Origin: an uncultured Lachnospiraceae bacterium
GTDB taxonomy: Bacteria; Bacillota; Clostridia; Lachnospirales; Lachnospiraceae
Length of the DNA: 35,337 bases
Direction: 5' to 3'
Assembly: GCA_944381515.1 (NCBI GenBank)
Contig: CALWLM010000059.1
Location: 1-35,337 of the forward strand
The position numbers and the translations under genes are program-made. The notes below the pieces were generated by a model. That model ran no database searches. It saw only the letters and a program-made list of their open reading frames with translations, and was not told the origin of the DNA. Of this stretch, positions 1 through 9,008 are shown one piece after another. Each line of letters opens with the position of its first letter. Positions within the stretch are counted from its first letter, which is position 1.

Positions 1-2328
1 ACATTCGCACTGGATACGGATATCGATCTGAGCAATGTCTCCGATATTACGGCGATAGGCGACCGGCTCTATATGATCGGAGCCGATTATATGACCGGCG
101 GCTTCTTCCTTCTGTCCTGCAATAAGGATGGTTCGGATGTACAGAACGTTTCGCTGGAATTGCCTAATTCCAATTCCGGCGGAGGAGGGGCGGTTATCAT
201 GCCGCGCACGGCTGTTGCCGAGACGGCTGCAGCTGAAGACGAAGAGACGGCGGAAGATGAAACGCTGGGAGATGCCACGGCTGTTCCGGCGGAGCCGGAA
301 TCAGATCCTTCGGCGATTTCCTACAGCAGCTGGGTCAATCAGCTGACCACAGATGGAACCAACCTGTATATGCTGGTGAACACTTCCTACAGCGATTATA
401 CCGATCCGGAGAATCCCATCTGGAGCGAGACCTATTCCCTCAGGGCCTTTGACACAGCTGGCAATGAGCTGTGGAGCGCAGATCTGGGGGGAAATGACCC
501 GCAGTCGCAGACCGACGGCGGAGCGATGTCTTATTTCTATGTGATGGACGTTGTCGGCGTAGCGCAGGGCGGAGCCTTGATCAGCGTTCAGGATGACGAA
601 GGAATAAAATACCGCACCTACGGAGCGGATGGCGCAGCAGCCGGTGAATTTACACTGGATGCCGAGGACGGCGGCTCCTTTTATACCAATGGAGAAGGCC
701 GTATTTTCATGAGCGTCTGGGAATACACAGATACCAGCAGTACTCAGACAGTCAGAGAGCTGAATGTGCAGAACCAGACATTGTCCGAACCTATTACGGT
801 TCCCGGTATGGATTCCTATCAGCTCAGTCTGTGCCCTTACGTCTTTGGCGGCAGTTATGATCTGTATCTGACTGACAGCATGGCAGTCTATGGATATAAT
901 ATCGGGGATGCGGACAAGACCAAGCTGTTGGATTTTATTGGTTCCGACATCGACTCCAACAACATGAACTATCTGGTGATTTTGGACGACACCGTCATGC
1001 TCACAAGCAACTGGAATTACGATGACGGCACCACTTACATATCTGTGTTAAACAAGGTTGATCCCGCAGATGTGAAGGATAAGATCACGCTGACACTGGG
1101 CTGTTATGGTTCCTACTCCATACGCAGCAACGTGATTACTTTTAACAAGACCAACGATCAGTATCGTATTCAGATTACAGACTATTCAACCTATGACACT
1201 TCGGACGACTGGACCGCAGGACTCACCCGTCTGAACAACGATATTGTTTCCGGCAATGTGCCGGATATCCTGGTTCTGGATAATAATATGCCGATTTCCA
1301 GCTATATCAGCAAAGGGCTGTTTACGGATCTCTACAAATTTATCGATGAGGACCCGGATATGAGCCGGGAAGATTTCCTGCCCAATCTCCTGGAGGCCTT
1401 TTCGGTGGACGGAGCTCTCTATCAGATGGTTCCCTCCTTTGTGGTTTATTCCATGGCAGCCAAGACCAAGTATGTGGGCAGCGAACCGGGCTGGACAATG
1501 GCTGATCTGATGAATTTGCAGTCTACGCTGCCGGAGGGCATGGAGATATTAGGCGAAATGACGCGGGATGCTTTCCTTTCCAGTATGCTGTATTCTGCCG
1601 GCAGTCAGTTCGTGGACTGGAAGACAGGAGAGTGTACATTTGACAGTCAGGAATTCATCAATCTGCTGGAGTTTGCCAATACTCTCCCGGAGGAAATTGA
1701 CCCCAGCATTTATGAAGATGAAGATTATTGGATGGATTATGAGCTGATGTATCGGGAAGACAGGACTCTTCTGTATCCGCTGTACATGAATAACTTCCGA
1801 ACCTATAATATTGCCAAGGTAGTGAACTTCGGCGAGGATATTACGCTGATTGGCTATCCCACTGGCGAGGGAAACGGCGCTTTCATCTCAGCCAGTACTT
1901 CCATGGCGATTTCCGCTCAGTCCAAAAATCCCGATGGGGCCTGGGCCTTTGTCCGTCAGTACCTGCTGCCGGATTATCAGAGCACTATCACCTACGAGTG
2001 GCCTGCACGAATGGACCAGCTGAACGTTTTAATGGAGGAGGCCCAGCAGAGACCTTATTATATGGACGAGAATGGAGAAAAGGTAGAGTACGACGATACC
2101 TATTACATTGGCGATCAGGAAATTGTAGTTCCTCCCATGAGTGAAGCGGATGTAAATCTGGTGAAGGATTACATTACCTCGATTACGCAGGTGATCTCCT
2201 ATGATGAACAGCTGATTAACATCGTAACCGAAGAGGCGGCGGCCTATTTTGCCGGTCAGCGCTCCGCAGCTGAAGCAGCAGATATTATACAGAGCCGCGC
2301 CAGCATCTATATCAGCGAAAATCGCTGA
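1..2328 (+). CDS. Extracellular solute-binding protein with large N-terminal domain (5' partial)
   Basis: The reading frame is open from base 1, so the start codon and signal peptide lie outside the window and 775 residues are visible. The C-terminal half (from about base 1087) resembles a family 1 ABC solute-binding protein: it opens with a short beta strand followed by an 'ITFNKTNDQYRI'-like segment, then 'GNVPDILVLDN', and later has 'SASTSMAISAQSKNPDGAWAFVRQYL', split here as the typical SMAIS and AWAFVRQYL motifs. The first 340 or so visible residues are not part of that fold. They look like a repeat-rich beta domain with strand-turn patterns such as 'TDGTNLYMLV' and 'LRAFDTAGNELW', interrupted by an acidic, alanine-rich linker (residues about 55-80). 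The likely role is binding an extracellular ligand, probably a carbohydrate, at the cell surface. No transporter genes are visible next to it, although upstream genes are not seen. The family is fairly sure; the ligand is unknown. Confidence 0.8.
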   Translation, partial: TFALDTDIDLSNVSDITAIGDRLYMIGADYMTGGFFLLSCNKDGSDVQNVSLELPNSNSGGGGAVIMPRTAVAETAAAEDEETAEDETLGDATAVPAEPESDPSAISYSSWVNQLTTDGTNLYMLVNTSYSDYTDPENPIWSETYSLRAFDTAGNELWSADLGGNDPQSQTDGGAMSYFYVMDVVGVAQGGALISVQDDEGIKYRTYGADGAAAGEFTLDAEDGGSFYTNGEGRIFMSVWEYTDTSSTQTVRELNVQNQTLSEPITVPGMDSYQLSLCPYVFGGSYDLYLTDSMAVYGYNIGDADKTKLLDFIGSDIDSNNMNYLVILDDTVMLTSNWNYDDGTTYISVLNKVDPADVKDKITLTLGCYGSYSIRSNVITFNKTNDQYRIQITDYSTYDTSDDWTAGLTRLNNDIVSGNVPDILVLDNNMPISSYISKGLFTDLYKFIDEDPDMSREDFLPNLLEAFSVDGALYQMVPSFVVYSMAAKTKYVGSEPGWTMADLMNLQSTLPEGMEILGEMTRDAFLSSMLYSAGSQFVDWKTGECTFDSQEFINLLEFANTLPEEIDPSIYEDEDYWMDYELMYREDRTLLYPLYMNNFRTYNIAKVVNFGEDITLIGYPTGEGNGAFISASTSMAISAQSKNPDGAWAFVRQYLLPDYQSTITYEWPARMDQLNVLMEEAQQRPYYMDENGEKVEYDDTYYIGDQEIVVPPMSEADVNLVKDYITSITQVISYDEQLINIVTEEAAAYFAGQRSAAEAADIIQSRASIYISENR

Positions 2329-2355
2329 CGTTTCCCGGCAGAGCAGATAATGGAT

Positions 2356-2404
2356 GGGGCGTCCCAAAAGTCCAAAAGACTTGAGGGGCGCCCTCCCTTT
2401 TATC
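2356..2404 (+). terminator. Rho-independent terminator after the solute-binding protein gene
   Basis: A 10-bp stem (2356-2365 with 2385-2394, including G-U pairs) continues into an inner AAGUC/GACUU stem. It is followed by CCC and a short T run at 2398-2401. It lies 28 bases after the stop codon. Confidence 0.75.
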
Positions 2405-2583
2405 CATCTGTCCTTATTTATCCGATTTCGTCTGTTCATATATTGTATATCATATATTATATATGAAGAAACTCGTTATGAAGAAGCTCTCGCAGACTCT
2501 TTTCCTTTTCTCTGTTTTTGTCCGCATATTTGACTTTGGGCCCGCGTAATATGTGCTAAGGACATCTGGATGGAGAGTTTTTG

Positions 2584-5316
2584 GTGAACTGGCATAGTAT
2601 GACGCAAAAGCAGGTCCTTGAGGCTCTGCGCACGGACCGGGCTGCGGGACTTTCTTCTGGAGAGGCGGCCAGGCGTCTCCAGGCAAGCGGGGAAAACGTG
2701 CTGCGGGAAAAGCCTCACACCTCCCTGTTTGTCAAATTTCTGGAGCAGTGGAAGGATTTCATGATTCTGACTTTGATCGGGGCGGCTGTGATCTCCACAG
2801 TGGTCTCTTTTTTAAATGGAGAAAGAGATCTGACCGATCCGATCATTATTTTTGTCATCATCACGGTCAATGCGATTCTGGGGGTGATACAGGAGGCAAA
2901 GGCTGAAAAATCGCTGGACGCTCTGAAAAAAATGTCCGCCCCCGGCGCCCTGGTAATACGGGACGGCAAGAAACAGCACATCGATGCGGCCAGGGTGGTT
3001 CCCGGCGATATTGTCTGTCTGGAGACCGGAAGCTTTGTTCCGGCTGACGGAAGACTTCTGGAAGCAGCGGGGCTTAAGGCAGAAGAATCCGCGCTGACGG
3101 GAGAGTCTGTTCCGGTGGAAAAGGACGCCTCCTGGCAGGGGCCGGCGGATACGCCGCTGTCAGAGCGGCGCAATCTGGTTCTGTCCACTACCGTGATTAC
3201 CGCGGGGCGGGGACTTATGGCGGTGACAGAGACCGGAATGAATACGGAAGTAGGACATATCGCCAGCCTGATTATGGACGGAGAATCCCGCAGCACGCCT
3301 TTGCAGCGGAGACTGGCGGACACCAGCAAGATACTGGGGTTATTGTCTCTGGGAATCTGTCTGGTCATGTTCTTTGTGGGTCTGTGGAAAAAGCAGCCCC
3401 TTTTTGAAATGTTTATGACTTCCGTGAGCCTGGCTGTGGCGGCTATTCCGGAGGGCCTGCCTGCCATTGTGACCATTATGCTCTCTCTGGGGGTTCAGCG
3501 GATGGCCAAGAAAAACGCCGTCGTGCGCAAGCTTCCGGCGGTGGAAACTCTGGGAAGCGCCACCGTGATTTGCTCAGATAAGACCGGGACTCTGACGCAG
3601 AACAAGATGACGGTGACCCGTCTGGCCTCCGCTGCAGGAGAGGAGAGGGAGGACGGGGATTTTGCCGCCGGACTGCTTGCCTGCGCCGCGCTTTGCTCGG
3701 ACGCGGTCCTTCGCCGGGAGACGAGACGGTTCGGCAGGGCGGGAGGGAAAAAGGTAAAATACAGTCTGCTGGGGGAGCCTACGGAAAAAGCTTTGGTGGA
3801 GGCCGCAGCCGTCCGGGGCATATACAAGGATGACCTGGAAAAAAAATATCCCCGCACCGGTGAAATCCCTTTTGACTCATCCGTAAAAAGGATGACCACC
3901 TTTCATCGTACCAGCGAGGGCAGTATGCGGATTGTAAAAGGAGCCCCCGATGTGCTGGTCTCTTTGTGCTGCAGCTACCTGCACGGCAGAGAGGCGAGAG
4001 AGCTGGGGGCTCCTGTCCGGACACAGATTCTTCGCCGCAACGAGGCCATGGCAGGGGACGGCCTGCGGGTCATTGCGGTGGGAGCCGCCAGAGGAAAGGA
4101 GGAGCTGACCTTCATCGGTCTTATCGGCATGATGGACCCTCCTCGACCGGAGGCAGCTGCCGCGGTGCGCACCTGTCAGGAGGCTGGTATCCGCCCGGTT
4201 ATGATTACCGGAGATCATCCGGCCACGGCTGTGGCCATTGCCAGACAGCTGGGAATTCTCCGTGAAAATTCCTCTTCCACGGGAAACTCTGTGCCGGGCC
4301 GAAAGGAGCGGACTCTGCTGCGGGCGGCCTCTCTGGATGCAGCCCTGCATACCGGTGAGAGAGCGATTCCTGGCGGGAGAGTTCTTACAGGCAGGCAGTT
4401 AGACGAAATGAGCGAAGGAGATTTGATTGAGAGGGCCCCCGGTGTTTCGGTATACGCCAGAGTATCGCCGGAGCACAAGGTGCGGATTGTAAAGGCGCTG
4501 CAGGCCTCCGGTCAGGTGGTTGCCATGACAGGAGACGGGGTCAACGACGCGCCTGCCCTGAAGGCTGCGGATATCGGCTGCGCCATGGGGCTTGGCGGAA
4601 CGGATGTGGCCAAGAATTCCGCCGATATGATTCTGACCGACGACAATTTTGCCACGATTGTGGCGGCAGTGAAGGAAGGGCGGGTGATTTACGACAACAT
4701 TCGCAAGTCTATTCATTTTCTTTTGTCCAGCAATATCGGAGAAATACTGACGATCTTTACGGCCATTATCCTGGGGCATCCCTCGCCTCTTCTGCCGGTG
4801 CAGCTTCTGTGGATGAATCTGGTCACGGATTCCCTTCCGGCCATTGCGCTGGGAGTCGAAGGGCCGGACGAAGATATTATGCGCCGTCCGCCCATCGATG
4901 GAAAGAAAGGCATATTTTCCGACGGCCTGGCCTTTCAGATGTGTATTGAGGGAATTGTCATTGCCGCCCTGGCCCTCAATGCCTACTTGATCGGCTATGA
5001 TTTTTATGGCCTGGCAGCGGCCCGCACCATGGCGTTTTCCGTGCTGAGTCTGTCGCAGCTGTTTCATGTGCTCAATGTGCGCAGCAGCCGTTCCCTGTTC
5101 CATATAGGATGGTTTTCCAATACCCGTCTGGTTCTTGCCCTTGTTATCTGTATGGGGCTGCAGATCGGCGTGGTGTCCATACCGGTACTGGCCGGCGTGT
5201 TTGAGGTGCAGGCCATGAATCTCACGCAATGGGCGCTGGTCCTGGCCTTAAGCTTTGCGCCGATTCCGGTTGTCGAGCTGCAAAAGCTCTATAACCGGCT
5301 GCGGGATGGGAGGTGA
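2584..5316 (+). CDS. Calcium-type P-type ATPase (P2A family)
   Basis: A cation pump of about 910 residues that uses ATP to move Ca2+ (possibly Mn2+) out across the membrane. Visible in order are the actuator motif TGES (172-175), the M4 ion-site motif PEGLP (289-293), the phosphorylation site DKTGTLT (Asp332), the nucleotide-domain motif KGAPD, the hinge GDGVNDAP (650-657), M5 SSNIGE and M6 NLVTD (745-749). PEGLP with N/T/D in M6 matches the SERCA-like P2A group and not heavy-metal or K+ pumps. The length is normal. Start choice: TTG at 2581, GTG at 2584 and ATG at 2599 are all in frame. GGAGAG at 2572-2577 sits 6 nt before the GTG, so GTG is preferred. The stop overlaps the region where the DedA gene begins, so the two are probably co-transcribed. 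Confidence 0.92.
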   Translation: MNWHSMTQKQVLEALRTDRAAGLSSGEAARRLQASGENVLREKPHTSLFVKFLEQWKDFMILTLIGAAVISTVVSFLNGERDLTDPIIIFVIITVNAILGVIQEAKAEKSLDALKKMSAPGALVIRDGKKQHIDAARVVPGDIVCLETGSFVPADGRLLEAAGLKAEESALTGESVPVEKDASWQGPADTPLSERRNLVLSTTVITAGRGLMAVTETGMNTEVGHIASLIMDGESRSTPLQRRLADTSKILGLLSLGICLVMFFVGLWKKQPLFEMFMTSVSLAVAAIPEGLPAIVTIMLSLGVQRMAKKNAVVRKLPAVETLGSATVICSDKTGTLTQNKMTVTRLASAAGEEREDGDFAAGLLACAALCSDAVLRRETRRFGRAGGKKVKYSLLGEPTEKALVEAAAVRGIYKDDLEKKYPRTGEIPFDSSVKRMTTFHRTSEGSMRIVKGAPDVLVSLCCSYLHGREARELGAPVRTQILRRNEAMAGDGLRVIAVGAARGKEELTFIGLIGMMDPPRPEAAAAVRTCQEAGIRPVMITGDHPATAVAIARQLGILRENSSSTGNSVPGRKERTLLRAASLDAALHTGERAIPGGRVLTGRQLDEMSEGDLIERAPGVSVYARVSPEHKVRIVKALQASGQVVAMTGDGVNDAPALKAADIGCAMGLGGTDVAKNSADMILTDDNFATIVAAVKEGRVIYDNIRKSIHFLLSSNIGEILTIFTAIILGHPSPLLPVQLLWMNLVTDSLPAIALGVEGPDEDIMRRPPIDGKKGIFSDGLAFQMCIEGIVIAALALNAYLIGYDFYGLAAARTMAFSVLSLSQLFHVLNVRSSRSLFHIGWFSNTRLVLALVICMGLQIGVVSIPVLAGVFEVQAMNLTQWALVLALSFAPIPVVELQKLYNRLRDGR

Positions 5317-5321
5317 GCGGA

Positions 5322-5939
5322 TTGCGGGAACTGATGATGCTTCTGGTGGAGCAATGGGGCTATCTGGGTGTCCTGACCTTAATTGCAGTGGAGAATATTT
5401 TTCCTCCCATTCCGTCGGAGGTGATCCTGACATTTTCCGGCTTTCTTACTACCTGTACCTCTCTGGATAAATGGGGCGTAATCTGGTCTGCCACAGCAGG
5501 CTCCCTGACCGGTGCGCTGGTACTATATGGAGTCGGACGAATCCTGTCGGCCGAGCGGCTGGCCCGCCTCTTGGACGGTCCGGTGGGACGCTTCCTCCGC
5601 TTTGACGGCGACGAGGTTCGCAGCGCCTTCTCCTGGTTTAACGACCGGGGGAAAAGCACGGTGCTTTTCTGCCGCTGCATCCCCATTCTGCGCAGCCTGA
5701 TCTCCATTCCGGCGGGAATGGCGCAAATGAAGATGGGAGTGTTTCTTCCCTTCACGATCCTGGGATCTTTTCTGTGGAACGTAATTCTGGTAAATCTTGG
5801 CGTTATTGCAGGGGGAGCCTGGGAACAGGTGGTGGAAAAAACGGGAATTTTGGGACAGATCGTTACCTGGGCGCTGGTGGCAGCCGTATTTGCCGGGACA
5901 GCCGCGCTGATGAAACGCTTTAAAAAGAAGCTGCAATAG
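5322..5939 (+). CDS. DedA family membrane protein
   Basis: An integral membrane protein of the DedA/VTT superfamily, members of which act as lipid scramblases or transporters (undecaprenyl phosphate recycling in some) and in membrane homeostasis. The N-terminal motif 'ENIFPPIPSEVIL' and the central 'CRCIPILRSLISIPAGMA' are diagnostic, and the protein has several hydrophobic segments and a basic C-terminus (KRFKKKLQ). Start choice: a GTG at 5313 overlaps the ATPase stop codon, but the Shine-Dalgarno GGGAGGTGA overlaps that GTG. TTG at 5322 is 5-6 nt after the Shine-Dalgarno and gives the usual family N-terminus, so I prefer it. Translation is probably coupled to the upstream calcium ATPase gene. 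The substrate is unknown. Confidence 0.88.
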   Translation: MRELMMLLVEQWGYLGVLTLIAVENIFPPIPSEVILTFSGFLTTCTSLDKWGVIWSATAGSLTGALVLYGVGRILSAERLARLLDGPVGRFLRFDGDEVRSAFSWFNDRGKSTVLFCRCIPILRSLISIPAGMAQMKMGVFLPFTILGSFLWNVILVNLGVIAGGAWEQVVEKTGILGQIVTWALVAAVFAGTAALMKRFKKKLQ

Positions 5940-6016
5940 GAATAAAAACGACAAAGAGTATCATAGAAAATGCGCAAAATTAAAGAATAATAATGCAAAG
6001 CAAACTCAAATTTCTT

Positions 6017-6044
6017 GATATCTTTTGGTTTTATACCCGATATC
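6017..6044. promoter_or_regulatory. Pair of GATATC sites, possible operator
   Basis: Two identical palindromic hexamers, at 6017-6022 and 6039-6044, have starts 22 bases apart, about two helical turns. They lie just upstream of the promoter at 6079. The spacing fits a dimeric regulator on one face of the helix, but I do not see the pair upstream of the other two paralogous genes, so this is weak. The rest of 5940-6078 is AT-rich with no other clear feature. Confidence 0.25.
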
Positions 6045-6078
6045 TGAAAAAATGTTCATAAAACTTTAAAAAAAGCAC

Positions 6079-6107
6079 TTGCAAAATTACAAATGAACTG
6101 GTATCCT
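6079..6107 (+). promoter_or_regulatory. Sigma-A promoter of solute-binding gene 1
   Basis: The -35 TTGCAA (6079-6084), a 17-bp spacer and the -10 TATCCT (6102-6107) preceded by TG (extended -10) form a good promoter. The same elements with the same spacing recur at 15806 and 17733 before the two paralogous genes, which strongly supports the call. Predicted start near 6114. Confidence 0.8.
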
Positions 6108-6155
6108 ATTTAATATTCAGAGGATGATTTTTGAGAATGCATAAGATGGCGAATG

Positions 6156-6179
6156 GGCGCCAAGAGGGCGCCTGTTTTT
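6156..6179 (+). terminator. Attenuator-like hairpin in leader of solute-binding gene 1
   Basis: GGCGCC (6156-6161) pairs with GGCGCC (6167-6172) around loop AAGAG, with one more G-U pair outside, and is followed by GTTTTT. It lies about 40 nt after the predicted transcription start and 93 nt before the ATG, so it sits inside the transcript and could act as an attenuator. It corresponds in position to the hairpins at 15878 and 17805. Confidence 0.65.
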
Positions 6180-6271
6180 ACAACCAGATAACTTAGTACA
6201 GTGAAGCAGTACAACAGTATCAAGTCGATGCAGAGAAAGCAATCTTCTACGAAATACGAAAGGAGAAAGTT

Positions 6272-7930
6272 ATGAAAAAGTTTCTTGCACTGATTCTTGC
6301 ACTTGTCATGGCTCTGTCTGTAGCAGCCTGTGGCAGCGATGCAGGCAGCAGTACGACTGCGGCAAACGGCGGTGAGACCGCTGGAGCTGGCGAGACTGTC
6401 GGTACAGGTGATAATACCGGAAGCGACTCGTCTGATATCTATGGCGGCGTAGCCATTCAGGAAGGAGGCACCTTTGTTATCGGCGCTTCTGGAGATCCGC
6501 AGAGCTTCAACCCGGACTACCTGTCGGATGACAATCTGTGGCCCATTGCTCAGAATATTTTCAATCGTCTGGTAAAACTGACTGCCGCTGATACGGTTAT
6601 TCCCGATCTGGCGGAGTCCTGGGAGTTCTCCGACGATGGCATGACTCTGACTTTTCATTTGAGAGAGGGCGTCAAGTGGCATGACGGCATAGATTTTACT
6701 TCCGCCGACGTTAAGTGGACTTATGACACCATTATCAACGAAAGCTGGAACAGATCCACGAGCCTGGAGTCTGTGGACTCTATTGAGTGTCCCGATGACA
6801 ACACGGTTGTTTTCAATCTGAACGCTGCCGATGTGACCATTATCTCCAAGCTTGGCTGGTACGGCATGTTTATCCTGCCTCAGCATCTGTATGAGGGACA
6901 GGACCCCGCCACCTGCGAGGCAGCTACCACCAATCCGGTAGGTACCGGCCCCTTTAAGTTCGAGTCTTATGAGAACGGCGTGGGCACCGTCCTGGTCAAG
7001 AATGAGGAGTATTGGGGAGACGAACCCAATCCCGATGAGCTGATTTTTGCTATTTATTCCGATCAGGATTCCATGTATCAGGCGTTTTTGAACGGCGAGA
7101 TCGATCTGATGAACGGCAGCCTTCCTACGGCCAATGTTCACGATCTGGATGAGGACCCGAATTACCATGTTCTTGCACAGCTTGGCCAGAACCGTACTTA
7201 TATCACCTTCAATTTTGAAGATCCCGATTTCGGCAAGCAGGAGGTCCGCAAGGCTGTACAGCTGGCTGTAGACACCCAGGGCATCTATGACCGCGTAGGC
7301 GGAGTCGGCGCCAAGGCCGAATATTTTGTATCCCCTGTACAGACCGATTTCGTGGATGAAAATTATGTGCAGCCTGAGCGCAATGTAGAAGAGGCAAGAG
7401 CTCTGCTGGAATCCGCCGGTTATACGGCTGACGCGGACGGCTTCTATATCCATGCAACGATGGATGTATTTGAGGATGGTAACTTTGCCAATATTGCTCA
7501 GATCGTCAAGGCGAACCTGGCGGAGGCCGGTATCGACATTACCATCAATATGATGGAAATTTCGGCCTGGACAGAGAAGGTGCAGCAGAACAAAAACTTC
7601 TCCATCACCATGCTGGCCGGTTATCAGGGTCCTGACATTTCCGGTCTGGCCGGACGTATTCAGACAAACGGAGCAACCAACCTGGGCGGCTACAGCAATG
7701 AAAGAGTTGACGAGCTCTTTGCCCTCAGCAATGTAGAGACGGATCTTACGCAGAGAGCCGCTTACTACAGCGAAATCCAGCAGATCATGTCTGAGGACAT
7801 TCCGATGGTCTTCCTGCTGGACAACGGCTATCGCTATGCGATCCCCAACGAGATCCTGGGTTCTCCCTATGAGATGACGGACCGCGCTGCTTCCAGCGAG
7901 TATACCTATCTCGCCCGCGCAGCGGAATAA
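6272..7930 (+). CDS. Peptide-type ABC transporter solute-binding lipoprotein 1 (family 5)
   Basis: A 552-residue surface lipoprotein that would bind peptides and deliver them to the DppBCDF-type transporter encoded just downstream. The signal peptide 'MKKFLALILALVMALSVAAC' ends in a lipobox with Cys20 as the lipidation site, followed by a Gly/Ser/Thr/Ala-rich linker to about residue 55. The mature protein has the family 5 signature region: 'GDPQSFNPDYLSDD', 'NRLVKLT', 'PDLAESWEFSDDGMTLTF', 'REGVKWHDG' and 'TSADVKWTYD'. Start: ATG with AAAGGAGA upstream. It is paralogous to the genes at 16002 and 17929 but the most diverged of the three, for instance 'GSLPTANVHDLDEDPNY' where the others have 'PVANVGDLDG'. 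A hairpin after the stop separates it from the permease genes. The transport class is sure; peptide as ligand is inferred from family and the neighbouring peptidases. Confidence 0.92.
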   Translation: MKKFLALILALVMALSVAACGSDAGSSTTAANGGETAGAGETVGTGDNTGSDSSDIYGGVAIQEGGTFVIGASGDPQSFNPDYLSDDNLWPIAQNIFNRLVKLTAADTVIPDLAESWEFSDDGMTLTFHLREGVKWHDGIDFTSADVKWTYDTIINESWNRSTSLESVDSIECPDDNTVVFNLNAADVTIISKLGWYGMFILPQHLYEGQDPATCEAATTNPVGTGPFKFESYENGVGTVLVKNEEYWGDEPNPDELIFAIYSDQDSMYQAFLNGEIDLMNGSLPTANVHDLDEDPNYHVLAQLGQNRTYITFNFEDPDFGKQEVRKAVQLAVDTQGIYDRVGGVGAKAEYFVSPVQTDFVDENYVQPERNVEEARALLESAGYTADADGFYIHATMDVFEDGNFANIAQIVKANLAEAGIDITINMMEISAWTEKVQQNKNFSITMLAGYQGPDISGLAGRIQTNGATNLGGYSNERVDELFALSNVETDLTQRAAYYSEIQQIMSEDIPMVFLLDNGYRYAIPNEILGSPYEMTDRAASSEYTYLARAAE

Positions 7931-7960
7931 GCATTGAATAGAAAAGCTAAATGAGTGACG

Positions 7961-7993
7961 GAAAAAGTCCGATGTTTCCTGTCGGACTTTTTC
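7961..7993 (+). terminator. Hairpin between solute-binding gene 1 and the permease genes
   Basis: A perfect 12-bp stem, GAAAAAGTCCGA (7961-7972) with TCGGACTTTTTC (7982-7993), closes a 9-nt loop and ends in a T-rich arm. It is a partial terminator or 3'-end stabiliser. This would give more binding protein than permease, as is usual in such operons. Confidence 0.7.
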
Positions 7994-8031
7994 TTACATT
8001 CGATTTGAATCTTATAGAGGAGGATGATAGA

Positions 8032-8997
8032 ATGAAACGATACATTCTGAAACGAGTTCTGACAGGTATTGTCATCGTGCTGGTCTCCGTGTGCATCAAT
8101 TTCGTGCTGATCCGCTGTGCCCCCGGCGATCCGGTTCGCATTCTGGCCGGCCTGGATGATCCCAATGAAGACCAGATTGCGGTATTGACTGCTCAGTATG
8201 GGTTGGACAAGTCGATTCCGGAACAGTTTGTCGTTTATATCGGCAATGTATTGCACGGTGATTTCGGCTTTTCTTATGTGAATCAAAAACAGGTCATCGA
8301 TCTGATCAGCGAAAAGGTGTTCCCTACGCTTTTGCTGTCCTTGTCTGCTCTGACGATAGCGGTGCTGGGCGGCACGCTTTTGGGAATATACTGCGCGCGC
8401 AAGAACGGCAAACTGATAGACAAGCTTATGTGTACGGTTTCCTATGTTTTTGACGCGACCCCCAGTTTCTGGCTGGGCCTGATGCTGATTCTGATTTTTG
8501 CTTCCTGGCTGGGCATCCTGCCTACCTCCGGAATGGAAAATCTGCGCGGACATTATACCGGCATGCGCCGTGTGTTGGATATTTTGCAGCACTTGGTTCT
8601 GCCTGTGGGAACCCTGGCGCTGATTCAGTTCCCCTATTATTTCCGTATCGCCCGGTCCTCCGTGCTGCAGGTTATGTCGGAGGATTTCATCACGACGCTG
8701 CGCGCCACCGGTATGAAGGAAAAGAAAATCTTCAACAAGTATGTGCTGCGCAACGCACTGATTCCTACGGTAACGATTCTGGGCTCCAGCCTGGCGTTTT
8801 TGCTGTCCGGCTCGGTATATATTGAGACGGTGTTCTCCTGGCCCGGTATGGGACGTCTGCTCTTTGATTCCATTGGCAAGCGCGATTATCCTGTACTTTC
8901 CGGTATCTACCTGATCCTGGCCATAACCGTTGCGGTGATGATGATTCTGGTGGATGTGGTGTACAGTCTGATCGATCCGCGAATCAAATACGACTAG
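8032..8997 (+). CDS. dppB: Dpp/Opp-type ABC transporter permease (DppB-like)
   Basis: A 321-residue inner membrane subunit that forms half of the peptide translocation channel. It begins 'MKRYILKRVLTGIVIVLVSV', with the first membrane helix near residue 10, then the typical 'CAPGDPVRILAG' periplasmic-type segment and a run of further hydrophobic segments. The EAA loop that docks with the ATPases is seen as 'TLRATGMKEKKIFNKYVLRNALIP'-type sequence in the last third. The frame is open 27 codons further upstream, but that stretch runs through the hairpin at 7961-7993, and ATG 8032 has a strong AGAGGAGG about 8 nt upstream, so I use it. It is followed after 11 nt by the second permease. The specificity (dipeptide or oligopeptide) cannot be told from sequence, so the symbol reflects type only. 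Confidence 0.93.
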   Translation: MKRYILKRVLTGIVIVLVSVCINFVLIRCAPGDPVRILAGLDDPNEDQIAVLTAQYGLDKSIPEQFVVYIGNVLHGDFGFSYVNQKQVIDLISEKVFPTLLLSLSALTIAVLGGTLLGIYCARKNGKLIDKLMCTVSYVFDATPSFWLGLMLILIFASWLGILPTSGMENLRGHYTGMRRVLDILQHLVLPVGTLALIQFPYYFRIARSSVLQVMSEDFITTLRATGMKEKKIFNKYVLRNALIPTVTILGSSLAFLLSGSVYIETVFSWPGMGRLLFDSIGKRDYPVLSGIYLILAITVAVMMILVDVVYSLIDPRIKYD

Positions 8998-9008
8998 GAG
9001 GAGGCCAT

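Noticed and set aside
2437-2470. AT-rich near-palindrome before the calcium ATPase gene as a promoter
   Set aside because: TATA-like hexamers are present, but no -35 at the right distance can be supported.
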